The translations under genes and the position numbers were made by a program. Below the pieces are notes generated by a model that ran no database searches, was not told the origin of the DNA, and saw only the letters and a program-made list of their open reading frames with translations. This document shows positions 44,991 through 56,777 of a DNA stretch of 64,000 nucleotides, piece after piece (position 1 is the stretch's first letter; the number at the start of each line of letters is the position of its first letter). This stretch comes from Tateyamaria sp. Alg231-49 (GTDB lineage: Bacteria > Pseudomonadota > Alphaproteobacteria > Rhodobacterales > Rhodobacteraceae): contig NZ_FRFA01000005.1 in NCBI RefSeq assembly GCF_900143535.1, forward strand, positions 268,180 through 332,179, read 5' to 3'.

Positions 44991-45710
44991 ATGGATAACA
45001 CTGACCCGTTTGCGCCAAACTACCCGGCCCCCACCGCAATGCGCCCGCTGCTGGGCCTGACCGTACTTGTGATTGAAGACAGCCGATATGCCTGTGAGGC
45101 CCTACGCCTGCTTTGTCTGCGTAGCGGGGCGCGGATCAGGCGGGCCGATACGCTGCGCGCCGCGCGACGCCATTTGCAGGTCTACCGCCCCTCGGTTGCA
45201 GTCATTGATGTGGGCCTACCCGATGGAAATGGTGCCGATCTGATCCGCGAACTGTCCACGTCCAATCGGCGCCCGGATGTCATCCTTGGCACCTCTGGCG
45301 ACGACGACAACGAGGCCCTCGTAACAAAAGCGGGTGCCGATGGGTACCTCAGCAAGCCCGTCATTTCTCTGGCAACATTTCAGGACCAAATTCTGTCGAA
45401 TCTGCCCAGGGACCGGCATCCTACTGGCCCCCGTGCCGTGCCCGAAGAAATCATACAGCCCGACCCAATCGCATTCCGTGATGACATGGCCCATGTCGCA
45501 GACGTGATGGAGGAGGCCGGCGACACGCGAACACTGGACTATGTCGCCCAGTTCCTTGGCGGAGTGGCGCGCAGTGCGGATGATAGCGAATTGGCACTGG
45601 CCACTGAATTGCTGGCCGCCAGGCGGGCACGCGGGGGTTCTGCTGCGTCCGAAGCGGCAACTGTCGCTGGGCTTGTCCAACGCAGGTTGGCCAGCAAGAT
45701 CGCGATCTGA
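44991..45710 (+). CDS. Orphan response regulator with uncharacterised C-terminal extension
   Basis: Protein of 239 residues. Residues about 24-145 are a receiver domain: acidic pair in VLVIEDSRY, phospho-acceptor Asp in AVIDVGLPDGNG, Thr/Ser in GTSGDDD, Lys in GYLSKP. The last 90 residues have no DNA-binding motif; they are helical and acidic (HVADVMEEAGDTRTLDYVAQFLGGVARS), possibly a protein-interaction domain. No histidine kinase is nearby. Confidence 0.85.
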   Translation: MDNTDPFAPNYPAPTAMRPLLGLTVLVIEDSRYACEALRLLCLRSGARIRRADTLRAARRHLQVYRPSVAVIDVGLPDGNGADLIRELSTSNRRPDVILGTSGDDDNEALVTKAGADGYLSKPVISLATFQDQILSNLPRDRHPTGPRAVPEEIIQPDPIAFRDDMAHVADVMEEAGDTRTLDYVAQFLGGVARSADDSELALATELLAARRARGGSAASEAATVAGLVQRRLASKIAI

Positions 45711-45717
45711 GGCGCCT

Positions 45718-46443
45718 CTAGCCGATCAAAGACGGGTCTTCAGCCGCACGGACAAGTTGGGTCAGATCTGAAAGACGTTCTTTTTGCGTCCCATCACTGT
45801 CAAAGTTGGAAGGGTCCAGCCAAACGCGAAACGCCTCTTTCAAACTGGGCCATTCACGATCGATGGCGGCAAACCAGGCCGTATCCCGGTTGCGCCCCTT
45901 GACCACGGCCGCCTGCCGGAAAACCCCCTCGTAACTCAGGCCAAGGCGCTGTGCGGCGCGGCGCGACCCTTGGTTCAGTGCATCACATTTCCACTCGAAC
46001 CGCCGGTATCCGGCATCAAAGGCCCATGCCATCATCTGGTAAAGAGCCTCGGTTGCGGCCCGGGTTTGCTGCAAAGCAGGGCTGAAATTGATGTGCCCTA
46101 CCTCGATACTGCCTGCGCCGGGTGCAATGCGCAGATAACTGGCAACCCCCTCATAATCGCCGCTTGCCTTGTTCTTGATCGCATAGAATTCAACCGTGTC
46201 GTCAGTTTCCGTCTCGCGCATCCAGCGATGGTATTGAGAAGAGGATGAAAATGGACCGTAGGGCAGATATGCCCAGACGTGATCCTGCCCCACGTAGGCG
46301 CGATAAAGCAAGGCTGCGTGCTTTTCCGCGACCAGCGGTTCTAGCCGGCAATATGTACCGTCCAGTATCAGCGTGTCATTTGGCGCAGGCGGCGGTGTCC
46401 AATCAGGAACAGGATCATGGTGTGGGCGATAAAGTACAAACAT
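45718..46443 (-). CDS. GNAT-family N-acetyltransferase (RimJ/RimL-like)
   Basis: Acetyltransferase of 241 residues. The RimJ/L features are LILDGTYCRLEPLV at the N-terminus, the central EVGHINFSPALQQTRAATEAL acetyl-CoA region, and RRFEWKCDALNQGSRRAAQRLG. It transfers acetyl from acetyl-CoA to an amino group of a protein or small molecule; target unknown. Convergent with the response-regulator gene with seven bases between stops. Confidence 0.92.
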   Translation of the reverse strand: MFVLYRPHHDPVPDWTPPPAPNDTLILDGTYCRLEPLVAEKHAALLYRAYVGQDHVWAYLPYGPFSSSSQYHRWMRETETDDTVEFYAIKNKASGDYEGVASYLRIAPGAGSIEVGHINFSPALQQTRAATEALYQMMAWAFDAGYRRFEWKCDALNQGSRRAAQRLGLSYEGVFRQAAVVKGRNRDTAWFAAIDREWPSLKEAFRVWLDPSNFDSDGTQKERLSDLTQLVRAAEDPSLIG

Positions 46444-46675
46444 ACCGTGTAGTTAGGCGCAGTCGAGCACAACACCAAGTAAATTCATTCAAGCAACTAC
46501 GACAACGGCCTAAATCCGGACCAAGCTCGACGTCGGGAAACGCCAATTGCTCAAAAGCTGCCCAATTGATGCCCGTCAAGAGGTACAGGTTGTCGGCCCT
46601 GCCAATCAACTTGCGGGGCCCCCTAACCTTGCGCGGCTCACCTGCCCGCACGACATCGCGCGAGCGAAGGTTCGA

Positions 46676-48526
46676 CTACTCCTGCGGAATGACGCGCAAG
46701 CCCAGTTCCATCAGCTGATCGCTTGTCGGTTCGCTTGGCGCATTCATCATCAGGTCTTCGGCCCGTTGGTTCATCGGGAACAGGATGACCTCGCGGATGT
46801 TCTGTTCACCCGCCAGCAGCATCACGATCCGGTCGATACCCGCCGCACAGCCCCCGTGGGGCGGCGCGCCATACTGGAACGCGTTGACCATCCCACCGAA
46901 CCGCTTGCGCACCTCGGCCTCATCATAGCCTGCAATTTCAAACGCTTTGAACATGATCTCGGGGCGGTGGTTCCGGATCGCGCCGGACACCAGTTCATAG
47001 CCGTTGCAGGCCAGATCGTACTGGTACCCGAGAACATTCAGTGGGTCGCCTTGCAACGCTTCCATACCGCCCTGCGGCATGGAAAACGGGTTGTGTTCAA
47101 AGTCGACCTTGCCGCTTTCTTCATCGCGCTCATAGATCGGGAAATCGACAATCCACGCAAAGGCATAGCGGTCTTGGTCCGTCAGCCCCAACTCGTCCCC
47201 AATGACATTACGCGCGCGGCCCGCAATAGCCTCGAACGCCTTAGGTTTGCCACCAAGGAAGAACGCTGCATCACCCACACTCAGGCCCAGTTGCTGGCGA
47301 ATGGCTTCGGTGCGCTCTGGCCCGATGTTCTTGGCAAGCGGACCCGCGGCTTCCATGCCGCCTTCGACCTCGCCGGACTTCAGCTTGGCCTGCGCTTCTT
47401 TGACCGGAATGCCCAGTTCTTGCGCGACAGAGTCAGCTGTCTTTTCGCGCCAGAAGATGTAACCCATCCCCGGCAGCCCTTCTTTCTGGGCGTAGGCATT
47501 CATGCGGTCACAGAACTTGCGCGACCCGCCTTTGGGCGCGGGGATAGCGCGGATTTCTGTGCCTTCTTGCTCAAGAAGCTTGGCAAAGATTGCAAAACCG
47601 GAGCCAGCAAAATGCTCGCTCACCACCTGCATTTTAATCGGGTTACGCAGGTCGGGTTTGTCCGATCCATACCACAGGGCCGCATCGCGGTAGCTGATCT
47701 GCTCCCACGTCTCATCCACTTTTTTGCCGCCGCCGAACTCTTCGAATACGCCGGCCAGCACGGGTTGGATCGTGTCGAACACGTCCTGCTGGGTGACAAA
47801 GGACATCTCGAGGTCGAGTTGGTAAAAATCGGTGGGCGAGCGATCTGCGCGTGGGTCTTCGTCGCGGAAACAAGGCGCGATCTGGAAATACTTGTCAAAG
47901 CCCGAGACCATCAGCAACTGCTTGAACTGCTGCGGCGCCTGCGGCAGGGCGTAGAATTTGCCCGGATGCAAACGCGACGGCACCAAGAAGTCACGCGCGC
48001 CTTCAGGTGAAGATGCTGTGATGATCGGCGTCTGATATTCGCGGAACTCCTGATCCCACATGCGCTTGCGGATCGACGACACAACGTCACTGCGCAGCTT
48101 CATGTTCGCCTGCATCTTTTCACGACGCAGATCGAGATAGCGATAGGTCAGCCGTGTTTCCTCGGGATATTCCTGCTCACCAAAGACCATCAGCGGCAAC
48201 TCATCCGAGGCCCCCAATACTTCCAAATCGCGCACAAACACCTCGATCTCGCCAGTCGGGATCTTTGGGTTCACAAGAGACGCATCGCGCGCCTTCACTT
48301 CACCGTCGATACGGATGCACCATTCGCTGCGCAGCTTTTCGACCTCGCCAAAGACGGGGCTGTCTGGGTCGCACAGCACCTGCGTCATCCCGTAGTGGTC
48401 GCGCAAGTCGATAAACAGCACGCCACCGTGGTCGCGCACCCGGTGCACCCAACCCGACAGGCGGACGGTATTGCCCACATCCGCCGAAGTCAGCGCGGCG
48501 CAGGAGTGAGAGCGGTATGCATGCAT
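46676..48526 (-). CDS. aspS: Aspartate--tRNA ligase AspS, probably non-discriminating
   Basis: Class II synthetase of 616 residues with OB-fold anticodon domain, catalytic core and the bacterial insertion domain (about residues 290-420). Motif 2 region [24 protein letters not shown] and motif 3 [19 protein letters not shown] are clear. In the OB fold the segment [18 protein letters not shown] has His33-Gly where discriminating enzymes have Leu, a sign of AspRS that also charges tRNA-Asn for later amidation by GatCAB. ATG at 48526 follows GAAGGGACC; 32 more codons are open upstream without a ribosome site. Confidence 0.95.
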   Translation of the reverse strand: MHAYRSHSCAALTSADVGNTVRLSGWVHRVRDHGGVLFIDLRDHYGMTQVLCDPDSPVFGEVEKLRSEWCIRIDGEVKARDASLVNPKIPTGEIEVFVRDLEVLGASDELPLMVFGEQEYPEETRLTYRYLDLRREKMQANMKLRSDVVSSIRKRMWDQEFREYQTPIITASSPEGARDFLVPSRLHPGKFYALPQAPQQFKQLLMVSGFDKYFQIAPCFRDEDPRADRSPTDFYQLDLEMSFVTQQDVFDTIQPVLAGVFEEFGGGKKVDETWEQISYRDAALWYGSDKPDLRNPIKMQVVSEHFAGSGFAIFAKLLEQEGTEIRAIPAPKGGSRKFCDRMNAYAQKEGLPGMGYIFWREKTADSVAQELGIPVKEAQAKLKSGEVEGGMEAAGPLAKNIGPERTEAIRQQLGLSVGDAAFFLGGKPKAFEAIAGRARNVIGDELGLTDQDRYAFAWIVDFPIYERDEESGKVDFEHNPFSMPQGGMEALQGDPLNVLGYQYDLACNGYELVSGAIRNHRPEIMFKAFEIAGYDEAEVRKRFGGMVNAFQYGAPPHGGCAAGIDRIVMLLAGEQNIREVILFPMNQRAEDLMMNAPSEPTSDQLMELGLRVIPQE

Positions 48527-48622
48527 GGGTTTGGTCCCTTCGGGGGTGGTCAATTGATCGGCGCAGATACACCGGGCATGGGGTGGAAAGTCAAGGCGGC
48601 AAGCGACGCCTGCCCAACGCAA

Positions 48623-48650
48623 AACGCGGGCCCTGTGACAGGCCCGCGTT
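48623..48650 (-). terminator. Intrinsic terminator downstream of katG
   Basis: AACGCGGGCC (48623-48632) and GGCCCGCGTT (48641-48650) form a perfect 10-bp stem with an eight-base loop, 24 bp after the katG stop. On the minus strand it ends in TTTT. It isolates katG from aspS. Confidence 0.85.
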
Positions 48651-48673
48651 TGTCTGTGTGTTTGTGGTCCCGA

Positions 48674-50863
<2,190 letters not shown>

Positions 50864-50907
50864 TCAAAGGTTTCTGGTGGCGAGTTAAGCCAAAACCACG
50901 GTGGGTC

Positions 50908-50923
50908 TAGGCTCGATTGCCTA
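50908..50923. promoter_or_regulatory. Palindrome in the katG-oxyR intergenic region
   Basis: TAGGC (50908-50912) and GCCTA (50919-50923) form a perfect inverted repeat with a six-base centre, 57 bp upstream of katG. Position suits an OxyR site, but the spacing is not exactly the ATAG-N7-CTAT pattern known from other OxyR boxes, so the assignment is tentative. Confidence 0.4.
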
Positions 50924-51067
50924 TTTGTTTGTCTGGGTCACAAAAGGAATTTGGCCGCAGCGCGATTCGCGTTTGGCTGACTATCCCTCCTGTGGCTGAG
51001 AGACGCATAGCAAGATCGCGCCATAGATTTAAGTTGCATTTTTTTATTGCTGTCATAATTTTTAATT

Positions 51068-51958
51068 ATGAATAATCTCACCCTCCGTCAGCTGACATAT
51101 TTCGAAGCACTTGCCCATGAGGGACATTTCGGACGTGCCGCTGAACGCTGCGCAATTTCGCAGCCCGCCCTTTCAGTACAGATCAAGGACCTTGAAGAAA
51201 GCCTTGGCTTTGCCCTGTTCGAACGCGGGCCACGGCACGTCCGCCTGACTGCGTTAGGAGAAGCGTTTGCGAGACGCGCCGGCGACATCCTGCGGGCTGT
51301 TGCCGATATGAACGATTGGGCTGAAACCGCAAAAGGCGGGCGGATTGAACGGTTGCGGCTTGGGGTAATCCCAACAATCGCGCCCTACCTGTTACCGCGC
51401 TTTATCAGCAACGTGACCCAAGCCTACCCCACCATAGACCTTCATGTGCGTGAAACCGTTACGCCGCGGCTGATCACAGAGTTGCTTGATGGGCGCCTTG
51501 ATGCAGCCATTGTAGCGCTGCCAACGGATGAACCTGCCCTTGCGGAAATGTCCCTATTTACCGAAGAAATGGTGCTGGTGCGTCCCGAAAAGGACTCTGG
51601 TGCACCTCTCGTTCCGCCCAATGCTCTGGATGAAATGCGCCTGTTGCTGCTAGAGGAAGGCCACTGTTTTCGTGACCAGGCCCTGTCCTTTTGCAACATC
51701 AGCCCGGCACGGCCGCGTGACGGGCTGGATGGCAGTTCGCTGTCGACACTGGTTCAAATGGTTGGCGCGGGCATCGGCGTGACGCTGATTCCGGACATGG
51801 CCGTCGATGTCGAAACCCGCTCTGCTCCGGTCTGCATAACGCGGTTTGACACCCCTCCGCCGACACGCACCGTGGGCCTTGTCTGGCGCAAGTCCAATCC
51901 GATGACAGACGCGCTGCGCGAGATTGGGCATATTGTGCGTGGTGCGGCACAGGCCTGA
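51068..51958 (+). CDS. oxyR: Hydrogen-peroxide-inducible LysR regulator OxyR
   Basis: LysR regulator of 296 residues with winged helix at 1-60 (FGRAAERCAISQPALSVQIK) and substrate domain after residue 90. The redox pair is present as C200 and C209 in GHCFRDQALSFCN, nine residues apart as in E. coli OxyR (199/208). Oxidation to a disulfide by H2O2 switches on the target promoters. Divergent katG is the obvious target. Confidence 0.93.
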   Translation: MNNLTLRQLTYFEALAHEGHFGRAAERCAISQPALSVQIKDLEESLGFALFERGPRHVRLTALGEAFARRAGDILRAVADMNDWAETAKGGRIERLRLGVIPTIAPYLLPRFISNVTQAYPTIDLHVRETVTPRLITELLDGRLDAAIVALPTDEPALAEMSLFTEEMVLVRPEKDSGAPLVPPNALDEMRLLLLEEGHCFRDQALSFCNISPARPRDGLDGSSLSTLVQMVGAGIGVTLIPDMAVDVETRSAPVCITRFDTPPPTRTVGLVWRKSNPMTDALREIGHIVRGAAQA

Positions 51959-52515
51959 CCTGTCTTTTAACCTCACACACAACACGCAGAAATGACCGCT
52001 ATGCTGTCCGCATTCGGCCGCGCGACTAACCGGGTGGAGAACAACCAGCTGAGTGGGGTGGAGACAGTGATAAAACCAACTGGGTGCGGATCACGGTATC
52101 GGCCTGAAAGCTTTGCACCACGCGACGTTGCTCAATGCCAGAACCGCCTTTCCTAAGTTCCCACACGCAAACGACTATCCGATGGGTGGCCATTTTTTTA
52201 ACGCATTGCGCTGACGAACGGACATCCGACAGAAACAGTCGGATGACCGCGTTGAGCCCGGTGCGGCGGATGCAACGCTTTGCCTGAATGGCGGCACAGC
52301 CGTTTCGCCCCCTATCCGGCCCGTGGAAGCAAGCCAGCAGACATCGAATGCTCGAGACCAATAGAAGCCCAGACAGAGAGAAGATGGCAGCTTGATCTGA
52401 TCGTAAAACTGTCCAGACTAAAAAAGCATGCTCAAGGCCGCACAGTTGGTGCTGTTTCCGGCACCTCTGGCACTGCTGGACTGTGCCAAAGGCAAAACGA
52501 AAGGACTGCACTTAA
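51959..52515. other. Gap of 557 bp without a convincing gene
   Basis: The stretch is interrupted by stops in all frames apart from a 161-codon minus-strand frame (52026-52511) that has no ribosome site, odd Cys/Arg content and no recognisable motif. It may hold decayed sequence and, at its right end, the promoter of the gene at 52516. I see no RNA gene. Confidence 0.6.
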
Positions 52516-53154
52516 ATGAAGTTACTTGCAGGTGTTGTTCTAGGCATTTTTGTCGGAGCTTTGGGAACCACGGTATTCATTGTCAATCGGGTGAACGCCC
52601 TTGCCAAAGTCGATTTCTCAGTTGTGACGCCATCTGTATCATCAACAGTCTTGTCGGCGGTCCGCGAAGCTGAAACTGATTTCTACGCCCAACAACCAGC
52701 ACTGCGCCGACTGATCGAATACGGGCAAGATGTCGCCGCGTTCTTGTCTCCATCGCTTGTCTACAAGTTTGATTTTTCAGTGGGACCGTTCCGCCTAAAA
52801 GGGCACACTCTAAATGAGACCATCCCTTGGGCCCTTGAGAATGGATATCTCGAACTGCAGAGGAGTCCCGTGGCAGACTTTCACTGGCTGTACGTGTATT
52901 TGGCGGAACAGCCAGGCTTGGCAGATTGGGGCGCCGCTGTTCTTCTCGAGCGTTTGCGTCAAAGGCATCCTCAACTGTCGAAACTATCGTGGCAGGAGAT
53001 TTCTGCTGACCCAAGTCTGATCGCAAAGGTCTATTCCGGCTACATCGGAGCCGGTGGTGATTGGGAAGCTTGGAAAGCCGATTTGATACCTGGTCGGGTG
53101 GCGGCAGAGCGCATGAAATTGGATATACAAGGGAATTTAGCCAGTGACGAGTAA
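52516..53154 (+). CDS. Membrane-anchored periplasmic protein, unknown
   Basis: Protein of 212 residues with an N-terminal signal-anchor (residues 4-25, LAGVVLGIFVGALGTTVFIV) and a mostly helical domain beyond it. Recognisable pieces are SAVREAETDFYAQQPAL, WLYVYLAEQPGLADWGAAVLL and the end SGYIGAGGDWEAWK, but they do not match a family I know; a distant likeness to transglycosylase helper regions is only a guess. It overlaps the CPBP gene by 11 bases, so both are translated together. Confidence 0.75.
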   Translation: MKLLAGVVLGIFVGALGTTVFIVNRVNALAKVDFSVVTPSVSSTVLSAVREAETDFYAQQPALRRLIEYGQDVAAFLSPSLVYKFDFSVGPFRLKGHTLNETIPWALENGYLELQRSPVADFHWLYVYLAEQPGLADWGAAVLLERLRQRHPQLSKLSWQEISADPSLIAKVYSGYIGAGGDWEAWKADLIPGRVAAERMKLDIQGNLASDE

Positions 53155-54022
53155 GGAAAACCCGAAGTTCTTCATGGATCGTCTAAGACGCGCACCTCTA
53201 TTGGTCACCTTTGGTGCCATATTGTTGTACTTTTTTATCTTGGCAGCGCCGTCTCTCCTGTCTTCAACGTCATTTGGCGGTGACGTATCCAAAACGCCGC
53301 AATCTCTGCCCAAGAACCAGCTGCCGCTAGAAATCGGCCTCGCAACTTCAGCTCTTTTTATCGTCTTCCTTTTGGGTTGGGGGCGTGACGCTAGGGTTAC
53401 GTCGAAACCTTCCTGGAGCGGTTTTTGGTACGCTGTGCCACCTGCGGCGATCACCCTACTCATATTGGGGATTGGTGTAGCAACGGCCAGCCTACAGGGA
53501 ATAGACGCCACGCTCCTGCTGACAAGCGAATTGGTGATGGCAACACTGTTACTGGTTATTTTTGTCGGGGTTTTCGAAGAAACACTCTTTCGAGGCATTG
53601 TTTTGCACGGCCTTGAGATCCGCTTTGGTCCAATCATTGCTCTTTTGGGTTCGTCAGTTCTGTTTGGATCTATGCATTATGTAAATTGGGTCGGGGGCCA
53701 AGACCTTCTATCGACACATCAGCAAGTAATCCACGCTGCGCTAAGCGGAGTTCTTTATGGAGCGATCGCACTTCGGTGCCGTTCAATTTGGCCGGGAGTT
53801 TTTCTACACAGCCTTTGGGATTTTACCGTATTTGTGAATGGTGCCTTGGGGGCCGGCAACCCAGTGCAAGGTGATCAGGTGACCACCTCCGAAGGTTTTG
53901 GTGCCATGGTCTTCCTGTTTCTGTTGCGCTATTTCGAGCCGATCCTTGGTCTCATCGCGCTCCTTGGCTGGTTCAGGTGGTCCAAAAAACAGAATACGAC
54001 CAGATCAGATAATGAATATTGA
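53144..54022 (+). CDS. CPBP-family intramembrane metalloprotease
   Basis: Membrane protein of 292 residues with about eight helices. The three CPBP motifs are present: EETLFRG (Glu-Glu-x3-Arg) near residue 146, FGSMHYVN (Phe-x3-His) and FLHSLWDF. Such proteins are related to Rce1 and the bacteriocin-immunity CAAX-like proteases. The GTG at 53144 is supported by AAGGGA nine bases upstream; an ATG ten codons later is an alternative. It overlaps the gene before it. The lower GC and orphan neighbours suggest an acquired island. Confidence 0.85.
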   Translation: MTSKENPKFFMDRLRRAPLLVTFGAILLYFFILAAPSLLSSTSFGGDVSKTPQSLPKNQLPLEIGLATSALFIVFLLGWGRDARVTSKPSWSGFWYAVPPAAITLLILGIGVATASLQGIDATLLLTSELVMATLLLVIFVGVFEETLFRGIVLHGLEIRFGPIIALLGSSVLFGSMHYVNWVGGQDLLSTHQQVIHAALSGVLYGAIALRCRSIWPGVFLHSLWDFTVFVNGALGAGNPVQGDQVTTSEGFGAMVFLFLLRYFEPILGLIALLGWFRWSKKQNTTRSDNEY

Positions 54023-54079
54023 CGGGCTCTGCTCAAATCCTGACAATCTACGTACGTTAATCAATTGGGAGCCAGAGCG

Positions 54080-54379
54080 ATGAAGAAACGAGTTTTACTA
54101 GGTTTTATCAGTCTGTGCTTTAGCGCCTCCGCAGTTTCCGCCTTCGACCGAGAGACAACAGATGCGTTAAAGGCGTGTCACGATTATGCGTGGAGCGTGG
54201 ATGAATACGCGGATTTGCCCAATGCGGCAGTATCCGTCTATCCACTGATGACTGATGGCAAGGTGATCACAACCGTTTGGCACATTATGTGGGATGATCC
54301 GGTCGTTCGGGCCGCTGGCAATTGCACAGTGATCGAGGGAAACGTTGAGGGCTTTGAAGACTACACCAAGCAAAATTGA
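54080..54379 (+). CDS. Small exported protein, unknown
   Basis: A 99-residue precursor with a clear signal peptide (MKKRVLLGFISLCFSASAVSA) and a mature part of about 78 residues with two Cys (ACHDYAW and GNCTVIE) that could form a disulfide. Trp-rich centre (TTVWHIMWDDP). No family recognised. It is in line with the CPBP gene and the lipoprotein gene after it. Confidence 0.7.
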   Translation: MKKRVLLGFISLCFSASAVSAFDRETTDALKACHDYAWSVDEYADLPNAAVSVYPLMTDGKVITTVWHIMWDDPVVRAAGNCTVIEGNVEGFEDYTKQN

Positions 54380-54444
54380 GCGAGAGAAATGCTTACGCAT
54401 CAAAATTCTCGCAAGAAGTGAACTGCGGCGGGAGGACAAACCAA

Positions 54445-54771
54445 ATGATTAGAGCGATAACTTGGCCAACGACGTTCATGGTGGCTGCATCCCTGTTTCT
54501 AGGCGTGGCCGGTTGCGATGTCGCCGCACCAGCTACTGCCGTGGACGACCCGGATCCTGATTTCAATTTCGTACGAAGCTATCGAAGCCCTTCTGACGAA
54601 TGCCAACTGGTTGGCGAAAGCGCGTTCACGGTTGATTTCCTGGACGATGCGGCGGACCTTGTCGCTTGCCCTACGGGGTCCGAAGATCTGACGTCCCTGA
54701 TTGCCGAAACAGAAACGGCGATCCTCACTCAGACACAAAGCTATTCTTTAGTGAGCGTGCCGCGTCGTTAG
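54445..54771 (+). CDS. Small lipoprotein, unknown
   Basis: A 108-residue precursor with a lipobox (LGVAGC, Cys at residue 24) after a hydrophobic signal helix. The mature part has three more Cys-free strands plus ECQLVGESAF and a Thr/Gln-rich end. ATG at 54445 has GGGAGGA eight bases upstream. The ECQLVGE segment followed by ACPTGSE is seen in small roseobacter lipoproteins of unknown role. Probably expressed with the exported protein upstream. Confidence 0.72.
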   Translation: MIRAITWPTTFMVAASLFLGVAGCDVAAPATAVDDPDPDFNFVRSYRSPSDECQLVGESAFTVDFLDDAADLVACPTGSEDLTSLIAETETAILTQTQSYSLVSVPRR

Positions 54772-55022
54772 ACCCATTTGCGGATTACAGGCGGCTTTGC
54801 ACATTTCAGCCAATGCACCTCGGTTTCGCGGCGTTTAAGCCACCCTTCAAGAACAGGACCGCAGTCCAACAACCGCTGAGACTGCTCCATAAACAAAACC
54901 GAACGTTGGTTAGAATTCTGGACTACGACAGCCATGCGGGACAAAGTTACCGTTCGCGGCACGCCCTCCAATGGCAGATCCTATGATATTGCTTTCCATC
55001 ATCGCATTTGAATACGCGGTGA

Positions 55023-56750
55023 TCACAGTTCTGATTTAGCACGTAGAGCGGTTTGAGCCCCGTGTTGGCTCAGGAACACTTCGCCGCTCAATACCTCCAG
55101 AAATCCGGTCGCGCTTAGCTGATCCATAACTGGGCCCTTCACTTCGGAAAAGTGAAACGTGACGCCGCCAGCCCTGAGCCGCGCGTTAATCGCCTCAAGC
55201 GATTCCAGTGCGGACATATCGATCGTGTTTACCGCCGAGCACATCAGCACGACATGTTGAAGCGCGGGGTGTTTGGCAACTTCGTCATAGATGCGGTCTT
55301 CCAAGAAGCGCGTGTTCGCAAAGTACAGGCTTTCATCGACGCGTATCGTCAGGATCGTTGGATCGGTCAAAACATCATGGCGCAAGACGTTGCGATAATG
55401 TTCGGTCTCGGGCACTTGACCGACAATTGCCATGTGGGGGCGTGATGTTTTGTAGAGGTGAATGAGGATCGAAATCGAAACGCCAGCTGTGACGCCCAAT
55501 TCAACACCCATCAAAAGTGTAATGCTCATCGTCGCCGCGACGGCCGCGAAATCCGCTTTTGAATGGCGCCAAGTCTTTTTTAGGATTGAGAAATCAACAA
55601 GCGAGAGGACAGCAACAATGATCGTGGCTGCAAGCGTCGCTTTCGGCAGATGGTAAATTAGAGACGTCAAAAATAGCGAGGCTGCAGCGAGGCCAATCGC
55701 GGTGTATGCCCCCGCCGCAGGTGTATCCGCACCCGCGTCATAGTTCACAACAGACCGAGAGAAACCTCCCGTTACCGGGAATCCGCTTGTAAAAGACGCG
55801 CCTAAATTGGCCGCACCTAATCCAATCAGTTCTTGATCAGGATCAATCCTTTGGCGCTTTTTCGCGGCCAAAGTTTGGGCCACAGAAACGGATTCGACGA
55901 ACCCGATAACAGAGATCAACACAGCAGCGCCAATCAGATTAGACCACATATCCATCGAGAAGGATGGCAAGGTGAGCGGTGGCAGGCTCTGGGGCACATC
56001 CCCAACAACTTGCACTCCATTTGCGGCAAGATCAAAGAACCAAACAACCAAAGTTGTGGCCACAATCGCGGCGACAGGTCCGGCTTTCGCAACGATCCCA
56101 GCAATACGTGGGGCAACCCCTAGGCTGACAAGCAGTGGCAGTAATCCTTTGCGCACCCAAAACAGGAACCATGTGGCCCCTGCGCCAATAATTGCGGTGA
56201 TCCAGTTTACTTGTGACGCATTATGCACAAGCGATCCGACAAGATCAGGCAACGTATGCCCATGAGCGTCGATGCCTAGAATATTCTTCAGCTGACTTGC
56301 CGCGATGATGATGCCTGTTGCGGTCATAAAACCAGCGATCACGGGGTGGGACAAAAAGTTCGCCAAAAAGCCCAATCGAAACAAGCCAAGGGCGAGTAAT
56401 ATCAGGCCAGACAGAAACGCCAGCGTGATCGCAGCCGCAATATATTCAGCCGTTCCGGGCACAGCGATTTTGCTGACGGCGGCCACTGTCATTAGCGACA
56501 CAACCGCGACAGGCCCCACAGCCAACGCCCGGCTTGTTCCAAAGATCGCATATAGGACAATCGGGACCATCGACGCATAGAGCCCCATTTCCGGCGGTAG
56601 ACCCGCAAGTAGGGCATAGGCCAGGGATTGGGGGATCAGCATGATCGTCACGATCACTGCGGCCACCAGATCGTTGGTCAGTGTGCCACGGTCATATGTG
56701 CGGCCCCAGTCGAGGATGGGCAGGTATTTCGCCATTTGCATCGTATTCAT
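55023..56750 (-). CDS. SulP/SLC26-family anion transporter with STAS domain
   Basis: Inner-membrane transporter of 575 residues. About 12-14 helices with the SulP signature LIPQSLAYALLAGLPPEMGLYASMVP and FTSGFPVTGGFSRSVVN are followed by a C-terminal STAS domain (about residues 440-560, with VLMCSAVNTIDMSALESLEAI). SulP proteins carry sulfate, bicarbonate or other anions. It is the last gene of the sulfur module, so sulfate or sulfite export or exchange is a reasonable inference. Confidence 0.93.
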   Translation of the reverse strand: MNTMQMAKYLPILDWGRTYDRGTLTNDLVAAVIVTIMLIPQSLAYALLAGLPPEMGLYASMVPIVLYAIFGTSRALAVGPVAVVSLMTVAAVSKIAVPGTAEYIAAAITLAFLSGLILLALGLFRLGFLANFLSHPVIAGFMTATGIIIAASQLKNILGIDAHGHTLPDLVGSLVHNASQVNWITAIIGAGATWFLFWVRKGLLPLLVSLGVAPRIAGIVAKAGPVAAIVATTLVVWFFDLAANGVQVVGDVPQSLPPLTLPSFSMDMWSNLIGAAVLISVIGFVESVSVAQTLAAKKRQRIDPDQELIGLGAANLGASFTSGFPVTGGFSRSVVNYDAGADTPAAGAYTAIGLAAASLFLTSLIYHLPKATLAATIIVAVLSLVDFSILKKTWRHSKADFAAVAATMSITLLMGVELGVTAGVSISILIHLYKTSRPHMAIVGQVPETEHYRNVLRHDVLTDPTILTIRVDESLYFANTRFLEDRIYDEVAKHPALQHVVLMCSAVNTIDMSALESLEAINARLRAGGVTFHFSEVKGPVMDQLSATGFLEVLSGEVFLSQHGAQTALRAKSEL

Positions 56751-56777
56751 GACCCGCGACCCATTTTCCGCTTTCAG

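Noticed and set aside
46415..46651. 78-codon minus-strand frame upstream of the GNAT gene
   Set aside because: Overlaps the GNAT start, lacks a ribosome site and ends in a low-quality sequence; likely chance.
46547..48010. 487-codon plus-strand frame opposite aspS
   Set aside because: Shadow of a household gene; no ribosome site and no family likeness.
52026..52511. 161-codon minus-strand frame in the gap before the CPBP genes
   Set aside because: No ribosome site, odd Cys/Arg content, no recognisable motif; left as unexplained gap.
54768..54971. 67-codon minus-strand frame after the lipoprotein gene
   Set aside because: No ribosome site or family; could not be supported.
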